Positions 1-7,368 of a stretch of 11,032 bases of DNA are shown here, in pieces (within the stretch, counting starts at the first letter, position 1; each line of letters begins with the position of its first letter). Origin of the DNA: Paraglomus occultum (lineage: Eukaryota > Glomeromycota > Glomeromycetes > Paraglomerales > Paraglomeraceae); the NCBI GenBank assembly GCA_910592205.1, contig CAJVPJ010001262.1:1-11032 (forward strand), written 5' to 3'. Under the pieces are notes generated by a model. It did no database searches, was not told the origin of the DNA, and saw only the letters and a list, made by a program, of their open reading frames with translations. The position numbers were made by a program, and so were the translations under genes.

Positions 1-577
1 TGTCACAATCTTCGTTAAGCAAGCATTATAATTATTGTAAACTAACGATTTCCACGAGGACTATTTAATTAAAATTTGAAAGCTATATTCCAAGTCGTTT
101 AGTACATCTTGAACGGCCGTTCTTTTATATTATATTATATTATATTAGAATAAAACTCTCCTTATATGTAATTATATGTTCCAAGTTATTATATATTTCC
201 TTCTCAAATTCTGTTGATTTAATTCAAAAAGTTTTATTCTTTAAAAGCTTGAAACGTAACAAAAGTTGCGTATAAACTTTATTGCTGGAAAGTAAATTGA
301 CAGCTGCTCGTGAGCTAAAATCGAGCAGAAAATCACAATTAACGCAAAAAGTCAGTGACATTCCAGTCAAAACCCTTTCGGTAAGAAAACATTTCTACAA
401 GTGTTAGAAACATTTTGTAAAAAAAATCTTAATATAATAAAGCTTTCAGAACATTGTTGGTTATAATTTTATAATACAATGCATAGTTATAGTGTTGCGG
501 TAATGAATCAGATTAGTAAATCAATGTGATCAAATCTTCCTCCACAGTCGCATAATTATAGTATACTAGTACTAGTA
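1..577. other. AT-rich stretch without a gene
   Basis: I find no open frame of credible length, splice-site pair or RNA gene here. It contains a pentanucleotide tract at 126-147 and a small inverted repeat (CTGCTCG at 304-310 and its complement at 322-328, 11-base spacer). Base composition is like the other non-coding parts of the window. Confidence 0.6.
126..147. repeat. TATAT pentanucleotide microsatellite
   Basis: The unit TATAT is repeated without interruption a little over four times. This is a simple low-complexity tract with no sign of function. Confidence 0.85.
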
Positions 578-985
578 CGTGACGATTTTCTGTCACCGTC
601 ACGCGTGACAAAACCACATAATTATCGATTTTTTAGTCACAAAGTAAACGTTATAATTAAGTTGGAGTAGTATTATTTGTTCTTAGAAGAATTATACAAC
701 TATTCCATTAATTTCCGTGAAGAATTTTCCGTCACGGTAAAGATATATAAAAAGTCCAAATTCCGTCATCAAAATGACATATTTTGAAACGTTTGACATG
801 TTTAATATGTTTAGTTGTTGAAATATTGGACAGATCTTTATTCATAAATATCAAACAAACAACTTTGAAATCGAATTACTTTCTTTCTTTCTTTTATTAT
901 TAAAATGTTAATTAACCGGATAAACCTATAAAACGGTCACGTAAAAGATACAAGCTTTCGGCATATAAGCCGAACGATATAAACA
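578..985 (+). repeat. Direct repeat, copy 1, promoter-like
   Basis: This segment matches 3015-3375 in the same orientation, with many substitutions and short indels. Shared blocks include CCGTCACGGTAAAGAT (729-744 here, 3143-3158 there), GTTGAAATATTGGA, a pyrimidine tract of CTTT units and a block around AACCGGATA. It contains several CGTGAC/GTCACG sites (578, 598, 604, 731, 936), including the perfect palindrome GTCACGCGTGAC at 598-609, and a hairpin TTCGGC/GCCGAA at 957-974. No long ORF lies in it. It could be a duplicated promoter, the flanking repeats of a non-autonomous element, or an old dispersed repeat. The repeat itself is seen directly; its nature is inference. Confidence 0.7.
729..754 (+). 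promoter_or_regulatory. CGTCA-type site next to TATA-like box
   Basis: CCGTCACGG at 729-737 is followed seven bases later by TATATAAAAAG at 744-754. CGTCA/TGACG is the half-site known for bZIP factors of the ATF/CREB type. The same arrangement recurs in the second repeat copy (3143-3165), which argues against chance, although the two copies share ancestry. No downstream gene could be attached to it. Confidence 0.35.
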
Positions 986-1746
986 TTTGTCGGTGGACTC
1001 TTAAATTATTGCCTTCATTATGCACATACCATATACAATAGTTATTATGTTCCAAGCCAAAGTTTTGTCATTGTACAATGAAATTTTATTTTGCCGCTCT
1101 CAAAAGTGAGAGCAAAACCTCTCAAATGCGATGCTTCTAGACAGAGCTCAATTCTCTATTTTTAAACTCATATGCAACATAAATACAACAATAATTTGAT
1201 ATCGTTTTTAGTTTAAACAGGTTTTGGCTTTGATTTAATGTTTCGACCTCTCGTTAGCTTACGCAATGAGTCTAGATTGTGTGTGCGCGCATAATTCTAT
1301 ATCAACATCTTTGACGTTTTCGTTTTACTCGATATGTTAAATCGTATCAAATCGTGGATTCTTAAAAAAAAAAGTTGATTTATTTTTATTGCGGCAGACT
1401 ACGATAACCAGACTACGCTATGTCATACGATTTATTAAATATTATGTCGTGTACCCTTTAATTTACTTTTTTTACGAGGGCAGCTTATCTGATACTCATT
1501 TAAAAATATCTGGATATTCAAATATAGCAGATTGATTATGACTCATAAGTTATCACTGCAATCTTATGTATCATCAACAAAGAAATCCTATATTTAATGC
1601 ATTGATTGGATGAAAATGCGCAGGTAAATATAGGTATGCATTTGCGTTACAATTAAAATATGTGTACAGGTCATGCTGATGTTACGAGACTAAGCCTAAA
1701 ACAAACAACACAGGATAAGATTTAGATCCTTTTCCAAAGTAAGAAT
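986..1746. other. Non-coding stretch with one small hairpin
   Basis: No coding exon is visible on either strand. The only structure noted is GCTCTCA (1096-1102) with its complement at 1107-1113 around a four-base loop. An A-run lies near 1365. Confidence 0.55.
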
Positions 1747-1863
1747 GTGAAACATAGATTGAGATTCTCTATAAAGCAGATGCCGTTAGTTCATCACCCT
1801 CACCATACAAACACACATAATTCCTACAAATGTAAAACTAATTTAAAAAATGTAAAATGTAAA

Positions 1864-1976
1864 TGGCTTTTGGATTCTCGACATCTTTTATTCGGCACAT
1901 ATGCCTTTTGGATTTTCGAGGTCTTTATCCGGCGGATACGGCCTTTGGATTTTCGAGGTCTTTATCCGCCGCCGCA
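1864..1976. repeat. 38-base tandem repeat, three units
   Basis: Three adjacent imperfect units begin near 1864, 1902 and 1940, each with the core CTTTTGGATT(C/T)TCGA followed by TCTTT(T)AT(C/T)CGGC. The period of 38 is not a multiple of three, so the open frame running through it reads each unit in a different frame. That suggests the repeat was not selected as protein. A further similar pair (ACACACATAATT followed by TACAAAT) flanks the array at 1811-1831 and 2014-2034. Confidence 0.75.
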
Positions 1977-2091
1977 ATACGACCTCTTTTACCTGCCTAT
2001 TATCATTATCATAAACACACATAATTATACAAATTCTTCGTTACATACCCGACCCATTTGCACTAAAGAAGAATTACTAGCATACGATACT

Positions 2092-2612
2092 ATGCTGGAC
2101 ATAAACGGGGATGCGAAACGCATCCATAATATTTTTAAGAGAATGCAGGAGGAGGCGCAAAAACACTTGTCAAAATCCTCCTCCTACCCTCCAAACAACG
2201 CCTATACGGGCTCGCGGCCGATATTTTTAGAAAGAAGATTCAAGAAATTGCATCCCACAAAACCACGAAAACACCAACCCGACCGTTACAAGCCATACAG
2301 AACGAACGGTAAAACGGGCCGGGGGGGGGGGTGCCACAACCGTTACAAGCCATACAGAACGAACGGTAAAACGGCCGGGGGGGGCGCCACACAACCGTAC
2401 AAGCCATACAGAACGAACGGTAAAACGGGCCCTGGGGGGGCACACACAACGTCAACCCAACAAATGTAAATACCAATCGGTGGTTACCGCTCTCCAACTT
2501 TGGTACTCATCTGCCAGAACACAACCCAGCACTCCGCGGTGGATGGCCAGACAAATGTCTACTTACTCCGACCCCTAGGAATATCAGGGGAGACACTCCG
2601 TCTTGTAAATAG
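2092..2612 (+). pseudogene. Broken gene with RYKPYRTNGKT repeats
   Basis: The plus-strand frame is open from before 1800 to a TAA at 2467-2469. I take the first ATG in coding-like sequence (2092, MLDINGDAKR) because the part upstream runs through a 38-base repeat in shifting frames. From there come a charged helix-like stretch (IFKRMQEEAQKH), a basic stretch (RRFKKLHPTKPRKHQ) and three copies of RYKPYRTNGKT separated by glycine-rich linkers encoded by G-runs. Just past the third G-run, another frame continues with composition that looks coding (NRWLPLSNFGTHLPEH, then CLLTPTPRN) and ends at TAG 2610-2612. One missing base, or two extra bases, in the G-run at 2434-2440 would explain the switch. 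AATAAA follows about 60 bases later. I do not recognise the family; a degenerate retroelement ORF or a secreted repetitive protein are both possible. An unseen intron is also possible. Confidence 0.4.
2284..2440. repeat. GC-rich minisatellite with poly-G runs
   Basis: Three units begin at 2284, 2341 and 2396, each with the core ACAAGCCATACAGAACGAAC followed by GGTAAAACGG and then a poly-G run: 11 G at 2321-2331, 8 G at 2377-2384 and 7 G at 2434-2440. The plus frame keeps RYKPYRTNGKT in all three units despite indels: the T missing at the start of unit 3 is compensated. Minus-strand frames are also open across it only because the repeat contains few stops. Confidence 0.85.
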
Positions 2613-2661
2613 GTTTATAGATATATTTTTAAGATTCTACGAATATGTATTTTTATATTTA

Positions 2662-2677
2662 TTTATTTATAAATAAA
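2662..2677 (+). terminator. Likely polyadenylation signal
   Basis: AATAAA at 2672-2677 lies in the perfect palindrome TTTATTTATAAATAAA, about 60 bases after the stop of the preceding broken gene. The position suits a fungal 3' end. The next gene fragment begins about 20 bases later. Confidence 0.4.
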
Positions 2678-2692
2678 CAAAATTTATTTAAA

Positions 2693-2993
2693 CCGAAATA
2701 GTCTCGACAAGATTGGTGCGAACTTTACAGATGATGATAAAGACCAGCTGATCGATTACACTCGAGTTCTTGCTCAGTGACAGCCATTGCGCCAATTCTT
2801 TTCAATCTTCCTCTCAGATTCAGTCAACTTTTATGTTCTGACCCATGATCGAAACAATAAGCAACTTTCAACGGCAATCACAGGTTTTCAGCTGTTTTAC
2901 ACTTTGCCTGCAGTGATGTCAGACTGGATCAAATTTGTCAAAGCAATTTCTGATAACAAATTCATGAGCAACATTAATTTCAGTATACTGTAG
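2693..2993 (+). pseudogene. Gene fragment with in-frame stop, unknown family
   Basis: One frame reads GANFTDDDKDQLIDY, then a TGA at 2778-2780, and continues in the same frame with LRQFFSIFLSDSVNFYVL and ITGFQLFYTLPAVMSDWIKF to TAG at 2991-2993. No start codon or splice acceptor is visible at the left end, which sits directly behind a polyadenylation signal. The style recalls large multi-copy families of glomeromycotan fungi that carry nuclease-like and kinase-like domains; this is pattern memory only. I read it as an exon-sized fragment of a paralogue that has lost its flanks and gained a stop. Confidence 0.5.
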
Positions 2994-3014
2994 CATATTA
3001 TTACTAATCGAAAA

Positions 3015-3375
3015 TCCCGTCACGGGCACATGATTATCGTTTCGTGACGATTTTTCGGTCACGGCGTGAACGCTATAACTGGAGTAGTATTCGTTCTTAA
3101 AAAAATCTTACGATTATTCCATTAATTTTCGTGACGAAATTTCCGTCACGGTAAAGATTTATAAGAAGTCCGAACCCCCCTCGTCGAAATGGTATGTCTG
3201 AAATGTTTGCATGTTTATTGTTGAAATATTGGATAGATCTTTGTTCAATGAATATTATAATAAAATAAACAACTTTTGAAATCAAATTTCTTTCTTTCAT
3301 CGTTAGAATATTAACTAACCGGATATACCTACAACATAAAAGCTGTAAGATTTCGGCATAAACGACTCGTTTAAG
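3015..3375 (+). repeat. Direct repeat, copy 2, promoter-like
   Basis: This is the second copy of 578-985, same orientation, about 2.4 kb downstream. Palindromes are clearer here: CCCGT/ACGGG at 3016-3026, CGTGAC at 3043-3048 paired with GTCACG at 3058-3063, and a near-perfect 21-base palindrome at 3130-3150 with seven-base arms CGTGACG/CGTCACG. A TATA-like TTTATAAG follows at 3158-3165. After that the two copies share the GTTGAAATATTGGA block, AGATCTTTG/ATTCA, the CTTT tract and the CCGGATA block. No reading frame of note lies in it. Confidence 0.7.
3143..3165 (+). promoter_or_regulatory. CGTCA-type site next to TATA-like box, copy 2
   Basis: CCGTCACGG is followed by AAAGA and TTTATAAG with the same spacing as at 729-754. 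This is a candidate promoter core by analogy only; no transcript start or dependent gene could be assigned. Confidence 0.3.
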
Positions 3376-3409
3376 CTGTTGGTTAATTACGCGAATAGCG
3401 AGTGAGTCT

Positions 3410-3531
3410 GTATAGACTATAATTATACCACTTAATTCGGACTATAACCATACCTATAATAGTTGGACTATAACTACCCCGAAAATGACGAGAGAAAAAT
3501 GAATCACGCCACACGTTTCGGGGTAGTTATA
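3410..3531. repeat. Triplicated motif and 16-base inverted repeat
   Basis: GACTATAA followed by a pyrimidine-rich tail occurs three times (starting near 3415, 3440 and 3466). The last copy opens a perfect 16-base inverted repeat: TATAACTACCCCGAAA at 3469-3484 and its complement at 3516-3531, spacer 31 bases. It lies just downstream of the 3' end of the minus-strand pseudogene. It could be a remnant of a small foldback element; no target-site duplication was recognised. Confidence 0.6.
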
Positions 3532-3542
3532 ATAGCAATTCT

Positions 3543-4733
3543 TTATAATAAATTGGACTGATAAAACACGCTCGACTGCTCACCAGCACGACTAAATAAC
3601 CCCATTACATTATTACGACAACTGTTCGTCTTCCCCTCCGTCTTACTCTTTGTCTTCTCTTGTAAGAGTGATTCACGAATTTTGGTTAATGCTGTCAAAA
3701 CTAAACGCCTTCCTCCTGGTTCAGCGAGATCGAAACCAGTCTTTAAGCCATTCTTGGTCGGCCATCTATTAACCTTAACTTTCTGTTGTCGCGGTAGGCC
3801 GTTTTCAAGTTCCATCCGAATACGTTGTGGGAATCACAGTTTTATAAAACGTAAAATATGAAGAGATGACGCGAATGGCCCATAATATCTGATCTGTATG
3901 TTCCATCTCGCCACAGGAACGTATATTCTCATTACTACAAGCGAGAATTTCTACAGCAATCTGCGTTTCTCCAAATCCAGTGCCTAACCAGACATTTTCC
4001 AGGTGTTCGTCCTATTAAAAAATTGGTTGAGCCGATGAAAATCAAACGGTTAACAATATACGAATACAAACATCCACCACAAGAATCTGCATATTTCGTT
4101 TCCCTATTACAAATTTGGGTTCTGATGACACGCAAGCATCATCTTCAATGTATAGCTTGCATAGCGGACGATTTCTGAATTTTGAAAATGCAACTTTAGA
4201 AACATTGTATTTATTATAAACAGAAGTTACTCACCTGATCATTAAGGGCCAATCATCCAACTTGAAGCAGATTATCCACAAGTGTAACAGTAAAAGTTTC
4301 GTTGGTGGTATAACTTGAAGACCATGCATCACGACGTCATGCAATTTCGCAAAGAATGTTTAAACGTCTGGATCCGTAAGCCCTTCAATATTTTCAACAT
4401 CGAAATCGTGGATCTCTACTGATATCAGGGCAAACATACTTATCCGGAAAGTTGGTGACTGGAACAATATTTAAATTATAAGCATTATTCGTTTAGAAAA
4501 TACGCAGTTCGCACCTTCAGCTGGAGGAATGATAACGTCCTCGTTTGAAGCCGGTGCGAAGCCCATTCTCAGTAGATCAATATCTCCTATTGTAGACTTA
4601 GATGCGGAGGGAGGGAGGTTGTAGGTAGATGAGAGGGTTGTAGGCTCAGCGTTTTTGTTTCTTAGGGAAAGAGTCTTGGTCGGAGAGTACGTACGGCAGG
4701 GCACCTCGCAAGGAGATTGAGCAAAGAAGACAT
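3543..4733 (-). pseudogene. Pseudogene, mitochondrial-presequence-like unknown family
   Basis: A spliced reading on the minus strand starts at ATG 4733 (MSSLLNLLARC). It passes an R-T-Y-S motif resembling a mitochondrial processing site and reads DIDLLRMGFAPASNEDVIIP, VTNFPDKYVCPDIS, VENIEGLTDPDV and HGLQVIPPTKLLLLHLWI. Two 60-base introns follow (4175-4234 with a GTGAGT donor, 4012-4071), then NRPLCKLYIEDDACVSSEPK, VVD|DEHLENV and GTGFGETQIAVEILACSNEN. It ends with MELENGLPRQQ, NGLKTGFDLAEPGGRR and TAA at 3545-3543. Lesions: frameshifts in the ACGT repeat near 4690, near 4485, between 4402 and 4420, and near 3817 (TAT-TCGG); in-frame TAA at 4362-4360. Intron phases still match, so the ancestor was a normal spliced gene. 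I recognise the style as a repeated family of arbuscular mycorrhizal fungi; its function is unknown. The GFGETQIAVE segment may be part of a nuclease-like fold, which is speculative. Confidence 0.75.
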
Positions 4734-4847
4734 TTTATAACTTCATTAAAACGAGGAAAATACGCCTGGGTTATAAAGAGAGAGAGTCCCGATTAACGTG
4801 ATTTACAGTTTGTGCACCCGTGCATTTTAATGGTTTCATCTGCGGGA

Positions 4848-5175
4848 TTACGGTTGAAATTTCCGGATAGTCGCATCTCCAAGACGTTCTCCCAGCTCCC
4901 TTACTTCTTCTGAAATTTTGGAATACATTGATGACTCGGTTCGTTTCTCTAGTCGACGGTTTTCTTTGAATAAGCGATCGAAATCTTGCCAGAGAGTTTG
5001 AATATCGCCGGTGTAATCCCGCCTTCTCGCAATTTTTGCTCGAGTTTCGCCGTAATTTTTTGATTGCAGACAATTCCGCAATTATACGGTTTTCCACTCT
5101 TTGGGTATTTAGGTATGATACTAGCGATTGGACTAGCATGAACACGACGAAAGAATCTGAATTGTTTGAGAACAT
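4848..5175 (-). pseudogene. Frameshifted small coiled-coil protein
   Basis: The frame from ATG 5175 (MFSNNSDSFVVFMLVQSLVS) has a hydrophobic segment at about residues 7-22, then NTQRVENRIIAELSAIKK. At a six-base homopolymer (T6 on the plus strand, 5056-5061) the coding character moves to the next frame: NYGETRAKIARRRDY, DIQTLWQDFDRLFKENRRLE and SEEVRELGERLGDATIRK, ending at TAA 4850-4848. The second part is rich in charged heptads, as in a coiled coil, while the frame that stays open after the switch (to 4771) is compositionally odd. A single-base slip at the homopolymer explains this. A sequencing or assembly error, a real mutation, or less likely programmed slippage are the alternatives. 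A short membrane-anchored coiled-coil protein is the plausible ancestor; I do not recognise the family. Confidence 0.5.
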
Positions 5176-5185
5176 TTTTTGCGTA

Positions 5186-5440
5186 TTATGTTTTGGGTAA
5201 TTTCACAGTTTGATCTTGCAGAACAAGAAATATGCAATTGTTGTAATACAATTTGCGTGCATTTTGCGTTGTATTGTAAATTGTTCTAAGGACGAACTTG
5301 CGGATATCGTTTACGAAATTGACGCGTTTTATAGAGTTCATGGTGGCACTTGAGCTACGAATGAAGTGAAAGCGAGGATGAATTAATATCTCGCTCATTT
5401 CTTTGTGTATAACTCCTAGAAAGCCAATTCGTCTCTTCAT
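5186..5440 (-). CDS. Small hypothetical ORF, possible 5' exon
   Basis: This is an 84-codon ORF from ATG 5440. Its centre (MNSIKRVNFVNDIRKFVLRT) is basic, hydroxylated and free of acidic clusters apart from one Asp, like an amphipathic mitochondrial targeting peptide. It ends eleven bases before the ATG of the coiled-coil ORF at 5175 and lies in the same orientation. The two might be parts of one decayed gene, with the stop at 5188-5186 being a later lesion, but no splice pair joins them convincingly. It may also be chance, and no family is recognised. Confidence 0.25.
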   Translation of the reverse strand: MKRRIGFLGVIHKEMSEILIHPRFHFIRSSSATMNSIKRVNFVNDIRKFVLRTIYNTTQNARKLYYNNCIFLVLQDQTVKLPKT

Positions 5441-5974
5441 TGTGAATTTGCGCGCAAAACAAAATTTGTGTTGGGAGATGCTTCAAAGATGAATTAGCTA
5501 GATTGCGTGCCCCGTATTAAATGAATTAAGGTCAGGGTGTGGTTCGAACATTCATGCGGTGGATGATTATTATACTGGTAATGAAATACACAAACACGAT
5601 TGACATTTCCGGATCTGCATTTTGCATGCTGTCTGGTTTTGGACGACGCTTTATAATAAACGTAGACCGACATCAAATTATATTAATAAAACAGTTGGCA
5701 GATAATAAATATAAATTAGGATTGAGGGTAGCAAGATCAATTTAATGTTTAAATAGCACTCACTCACTAATTGATTTAGGGTAGAGTTCTCAGCACAATT
5801 GACACCTCTATGACTAATTTTACAAATACATCACAGGTCAACCAACAAATCGAGCTCTCACCTGTAAACAAAGAGACTAATTCACTCTCAAATACTGCAA
5901 AATATACAATTTGGATCCGTCTTTCTATTATTCTGTACATAAGCAGACTCGTCAGTCGCCTTCTCAGCAATTAC
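5441..5974. other. Stretch with no supported gene
   Basis: Open frames of 60 to 68 codons occur on both strands but show no recognisable motif, use non-ATG starts or lack splice context. I see nothing convincing here. Confidence 0.5.
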
Positions 5975-6124
5975 CTGTTTGCCTTCTGAGACGGCCAAGT
6001 CCAAGACTAGTATCTGGAATCTATTTTCATTGTAACTTCTTGTGGTTCTAAGTGGTTAAAAAGCCAGCCAATTGGGTAAACCAGACCATTGTTCGTGAGG
6101 CAAGCTTTTAAAAAATTCTGCCAT
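5975..6124 (-). pseudogene. Broken copy of the 5' end of the 10755 gene
   Basis: ATG at 6124 starts MAEFFKSLPHEQWS, which matches the start of the large gene at 10755 (MAEFFNSLPHEQWS) with one change. It then diverges (GLPNWLAF) and hits TAA at 6058-6056. In the same frame beyond the stop it reads SYNENRFQILVLDLAVSEGK up to a possible donor CAG|GTAATT at 5975/5974. Nothing after that matches the later exons of the large gene. Either a short segment containing the promoter and first codons was copied here, or this is a whole paralogue eroded beyond recognition. The conserved upstream sequence (6125-6290) shows that the duplication was not limited to coding sequence. Confidence 0.65.
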
Positions 6125-6290
6125 ATCGATATTAGAATTTCTCAGAAAGAGTCGATTGTAATGGACCTAATACTAAAGAAAAAGAAAATTCGGCGCATTA
6201 AATTTTATATTTTACACCCGGAACTTGGCCCAAGGCTAGCCTTTAAATATAGGGTATAGCCGGGAGATCTTGTCACAAGAGACTGTAAAC
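6125..6290 (-). promoter_or_regulatory. Duplicated upstream region of the 10755 gene
   Basis: The sequence before the broken ATG matches 10756-10844 in order: ATCGATATTAGAATTTCTCAG, GAGTCGATTGTAATGG, then CGC(A/G)TTAAA with TTTATATTTTA, TATAGCCG, TGTCACAAGAGA and GTAAAC. This copy has two extra stretches: about 27 bases after GTAATGG, and about 40 bases before TATAGCCG. Conservation of the blocks suggests they include the native promoter or 5' UTR of the family. Confidence 0.6.
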
Positions 6291-6751
6291 ACGCAAAATT
6301 ACAAATATATTATTTGGACGCAAGCACATACTGTATTATATAATAAAACCTGACTATTAAATATTTCGATGCAGCTCTGCAATTTAACATCATAATCACT
6401 TAAAGAAATTAAATTATAGATGGCTAAATACTTCGACTTCTTACCTAAACAAGATGGCTAATACTTCGGCTTCTTACCTAAACAAATATCCAAAACAATA
6501 GCTCCGAGCGTCGGGAAGAGGAGAAGCAGGGGAATGGAAATTTTGAGTATAAAATAGGGCGGACGTATTAATGGGCGTTTGAATTGGAAAATAAGTCTCA
6601 TCAAAATCCGGGTAAGACGGTATTATATCCGCTCATATTATTCAGTCTACTCATCGTATCAATGTTATTAAAAAAACCAATCGTTGTTTTTACCGGGAAC
6701 AAGTGTCGATCCACGAATGGCGACAATAGATGGGTGTTTGAATATTTATAA
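6291..6751. other. Intergenic region
   Basis: No gene is supported. Apart from a 34-base tandem duplication (6419-6485) it holds ordinary AT-rich sequence. The left part is the far upstream side of the broken copy; the right part is the 3' flank of the gene at 6752-7368. On the minus strand there is no coding continuation that would supply the missing zinc finger of that gene. Confidence 0.5.
6419..6485. repeat. 34-base tandem duplication
   Basis: GATGGCTA(A)ATACTTCG followed by (A/G)CTTCTTACCTAAACAA occurs twice head to tail (6419-6452 and 6453-6485), with a one-base indel and one substitution. It is recent and lies in non-coding sequence. Confidence 0.85.
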
Positions 6752-7368
6752 TTAAATGCTCGAGTTTTCATCGTCATAATATTTCTGGAATTCTTCGAAG
6801 CGTACCCAAAGCTCTTCTTCCTCATTTGCGAGCATACGTTCAACTTCATCGGATGACGTATCTTCCGTTAATAAATTTAGAAAGAAAATTATAACGCGCG
6901 GAGTAAATGAAATCTATTACGCTGACCATGTAGTTAAAGAACTAGAACACTAACCTCTTGAGATTTCTTGTAGAAACTCTTCTTCCAATAAAGCTGCCAT
7001 ATCAATGTCGACATCTCCAACAGACGACGCGTAATCTTTCTCATAAGCAGCTTGAAATACTTCAGTATTACATCACGAAGCCACTGATTAAAAATTAAAT
7101 ACGAACGCAAATTAGTTTATTATTAATAGTTACATTCAACTATGATATGTTGCCCTCAGATATCCGTCTGGCTTTTCTTGCCCTCGTCCTCTCATTTACA
7201 ATTAGTACCGACCTCATTTTCACTCTCATCTGTCATGATAAATCCACCCCTCTTTGCGTTAAAAGCCTTCATTCTGGATTCTTTTATTCTATCCATGCAC
7301 TGCTGCTTGAACTTGTCCTTCCATAACTGTTTTGTTGCTTTCTTTATATTGGTTCGACGTATACTCAT
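6752..7368 (-). CDS. RPA-interacting-protein-like, three exons, no zinc finger
   Basis: Three exons join in frame: 7368-7209, 7059-6955 and 6861-6752, giving 124 residues. The start is ATG 7368 (MSIRRTNIKK). Donors are G|GTACTA and GAG|GTTAGT; both acceptors are GAAG. The N-terminus reads LWKDKFKQQCMDRIKESR, which fits the basic tryptophan-containing N-terminal region of RPA-interacting protein (RIP/RPAIN), a factor that carries replication protein A into the nucleus. The middle (DIDMAALLEEEFLQEI, then EVERMLANEEEELW) fits its acidic central helix region. The family normally ends in a CPxC-type zinc finger; here the protein stops after KYYDDENSSI and none is visible downstream. It may be a shortened paralogue, or a 3' exon may be missing. 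The open frame upstream of 7368 (to 7602) looks like chance. The family call is from memory of the motif pattern and is moderately secure. Confidence 0.55.

Noticed and set aside
1747-2091. N-terminal 115 codons of the long plus-strand ORF
   Set aside because: It starts at GTG, crosses a 38-base repeat in shifting frames and has no protein-like conservation, so I begin the gene model at the ATG at 2092.
2227-2497. Two minus-strand ORFs rich in ARFTVRSVWLV or PFYRSFCMA repeats
   Set aside because: They are the complement of the poly-G minisatellite, which contains few stops in any frame. The coding signal is on the plus strand.
3097-3300. Minus-strand ORF inside the second direct repeat
   Set aside because: The first repeat copy does not keep this frame open, so it is not a conserved protein.
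578-3375. LTR retrotransposon bounded by the direct repeats
   Set aside because: I found no reverse transcriptase, integrase, primer-binding site or TG...CA ends. The repeats are too diverged to call LTRs.
3935-4135. Minus-strand 66-codon ORF
   Set aside because: It is a frame shadow across an intron and two exons of the 3543-4733 pseudogene.
4771-5060. Second half of the 134-codon minus-strand ORF
   Set aside because: After the homopolymer this frame loses coding character, while the neighbouring frame shows clear coiled-coil composition.
5539-5550. GTGGTTCGAAC resembling a tRNA T-arm
   Set aside because: No matching acceptor stem, D-arm or anticodon arm could be placed around it.
5539-5745. 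Plus-strand ORF opposite a 60-codon minus-strand ORF
   Set aside because: Both are short, overlap each other, lack splice context and show no recognisable motif.
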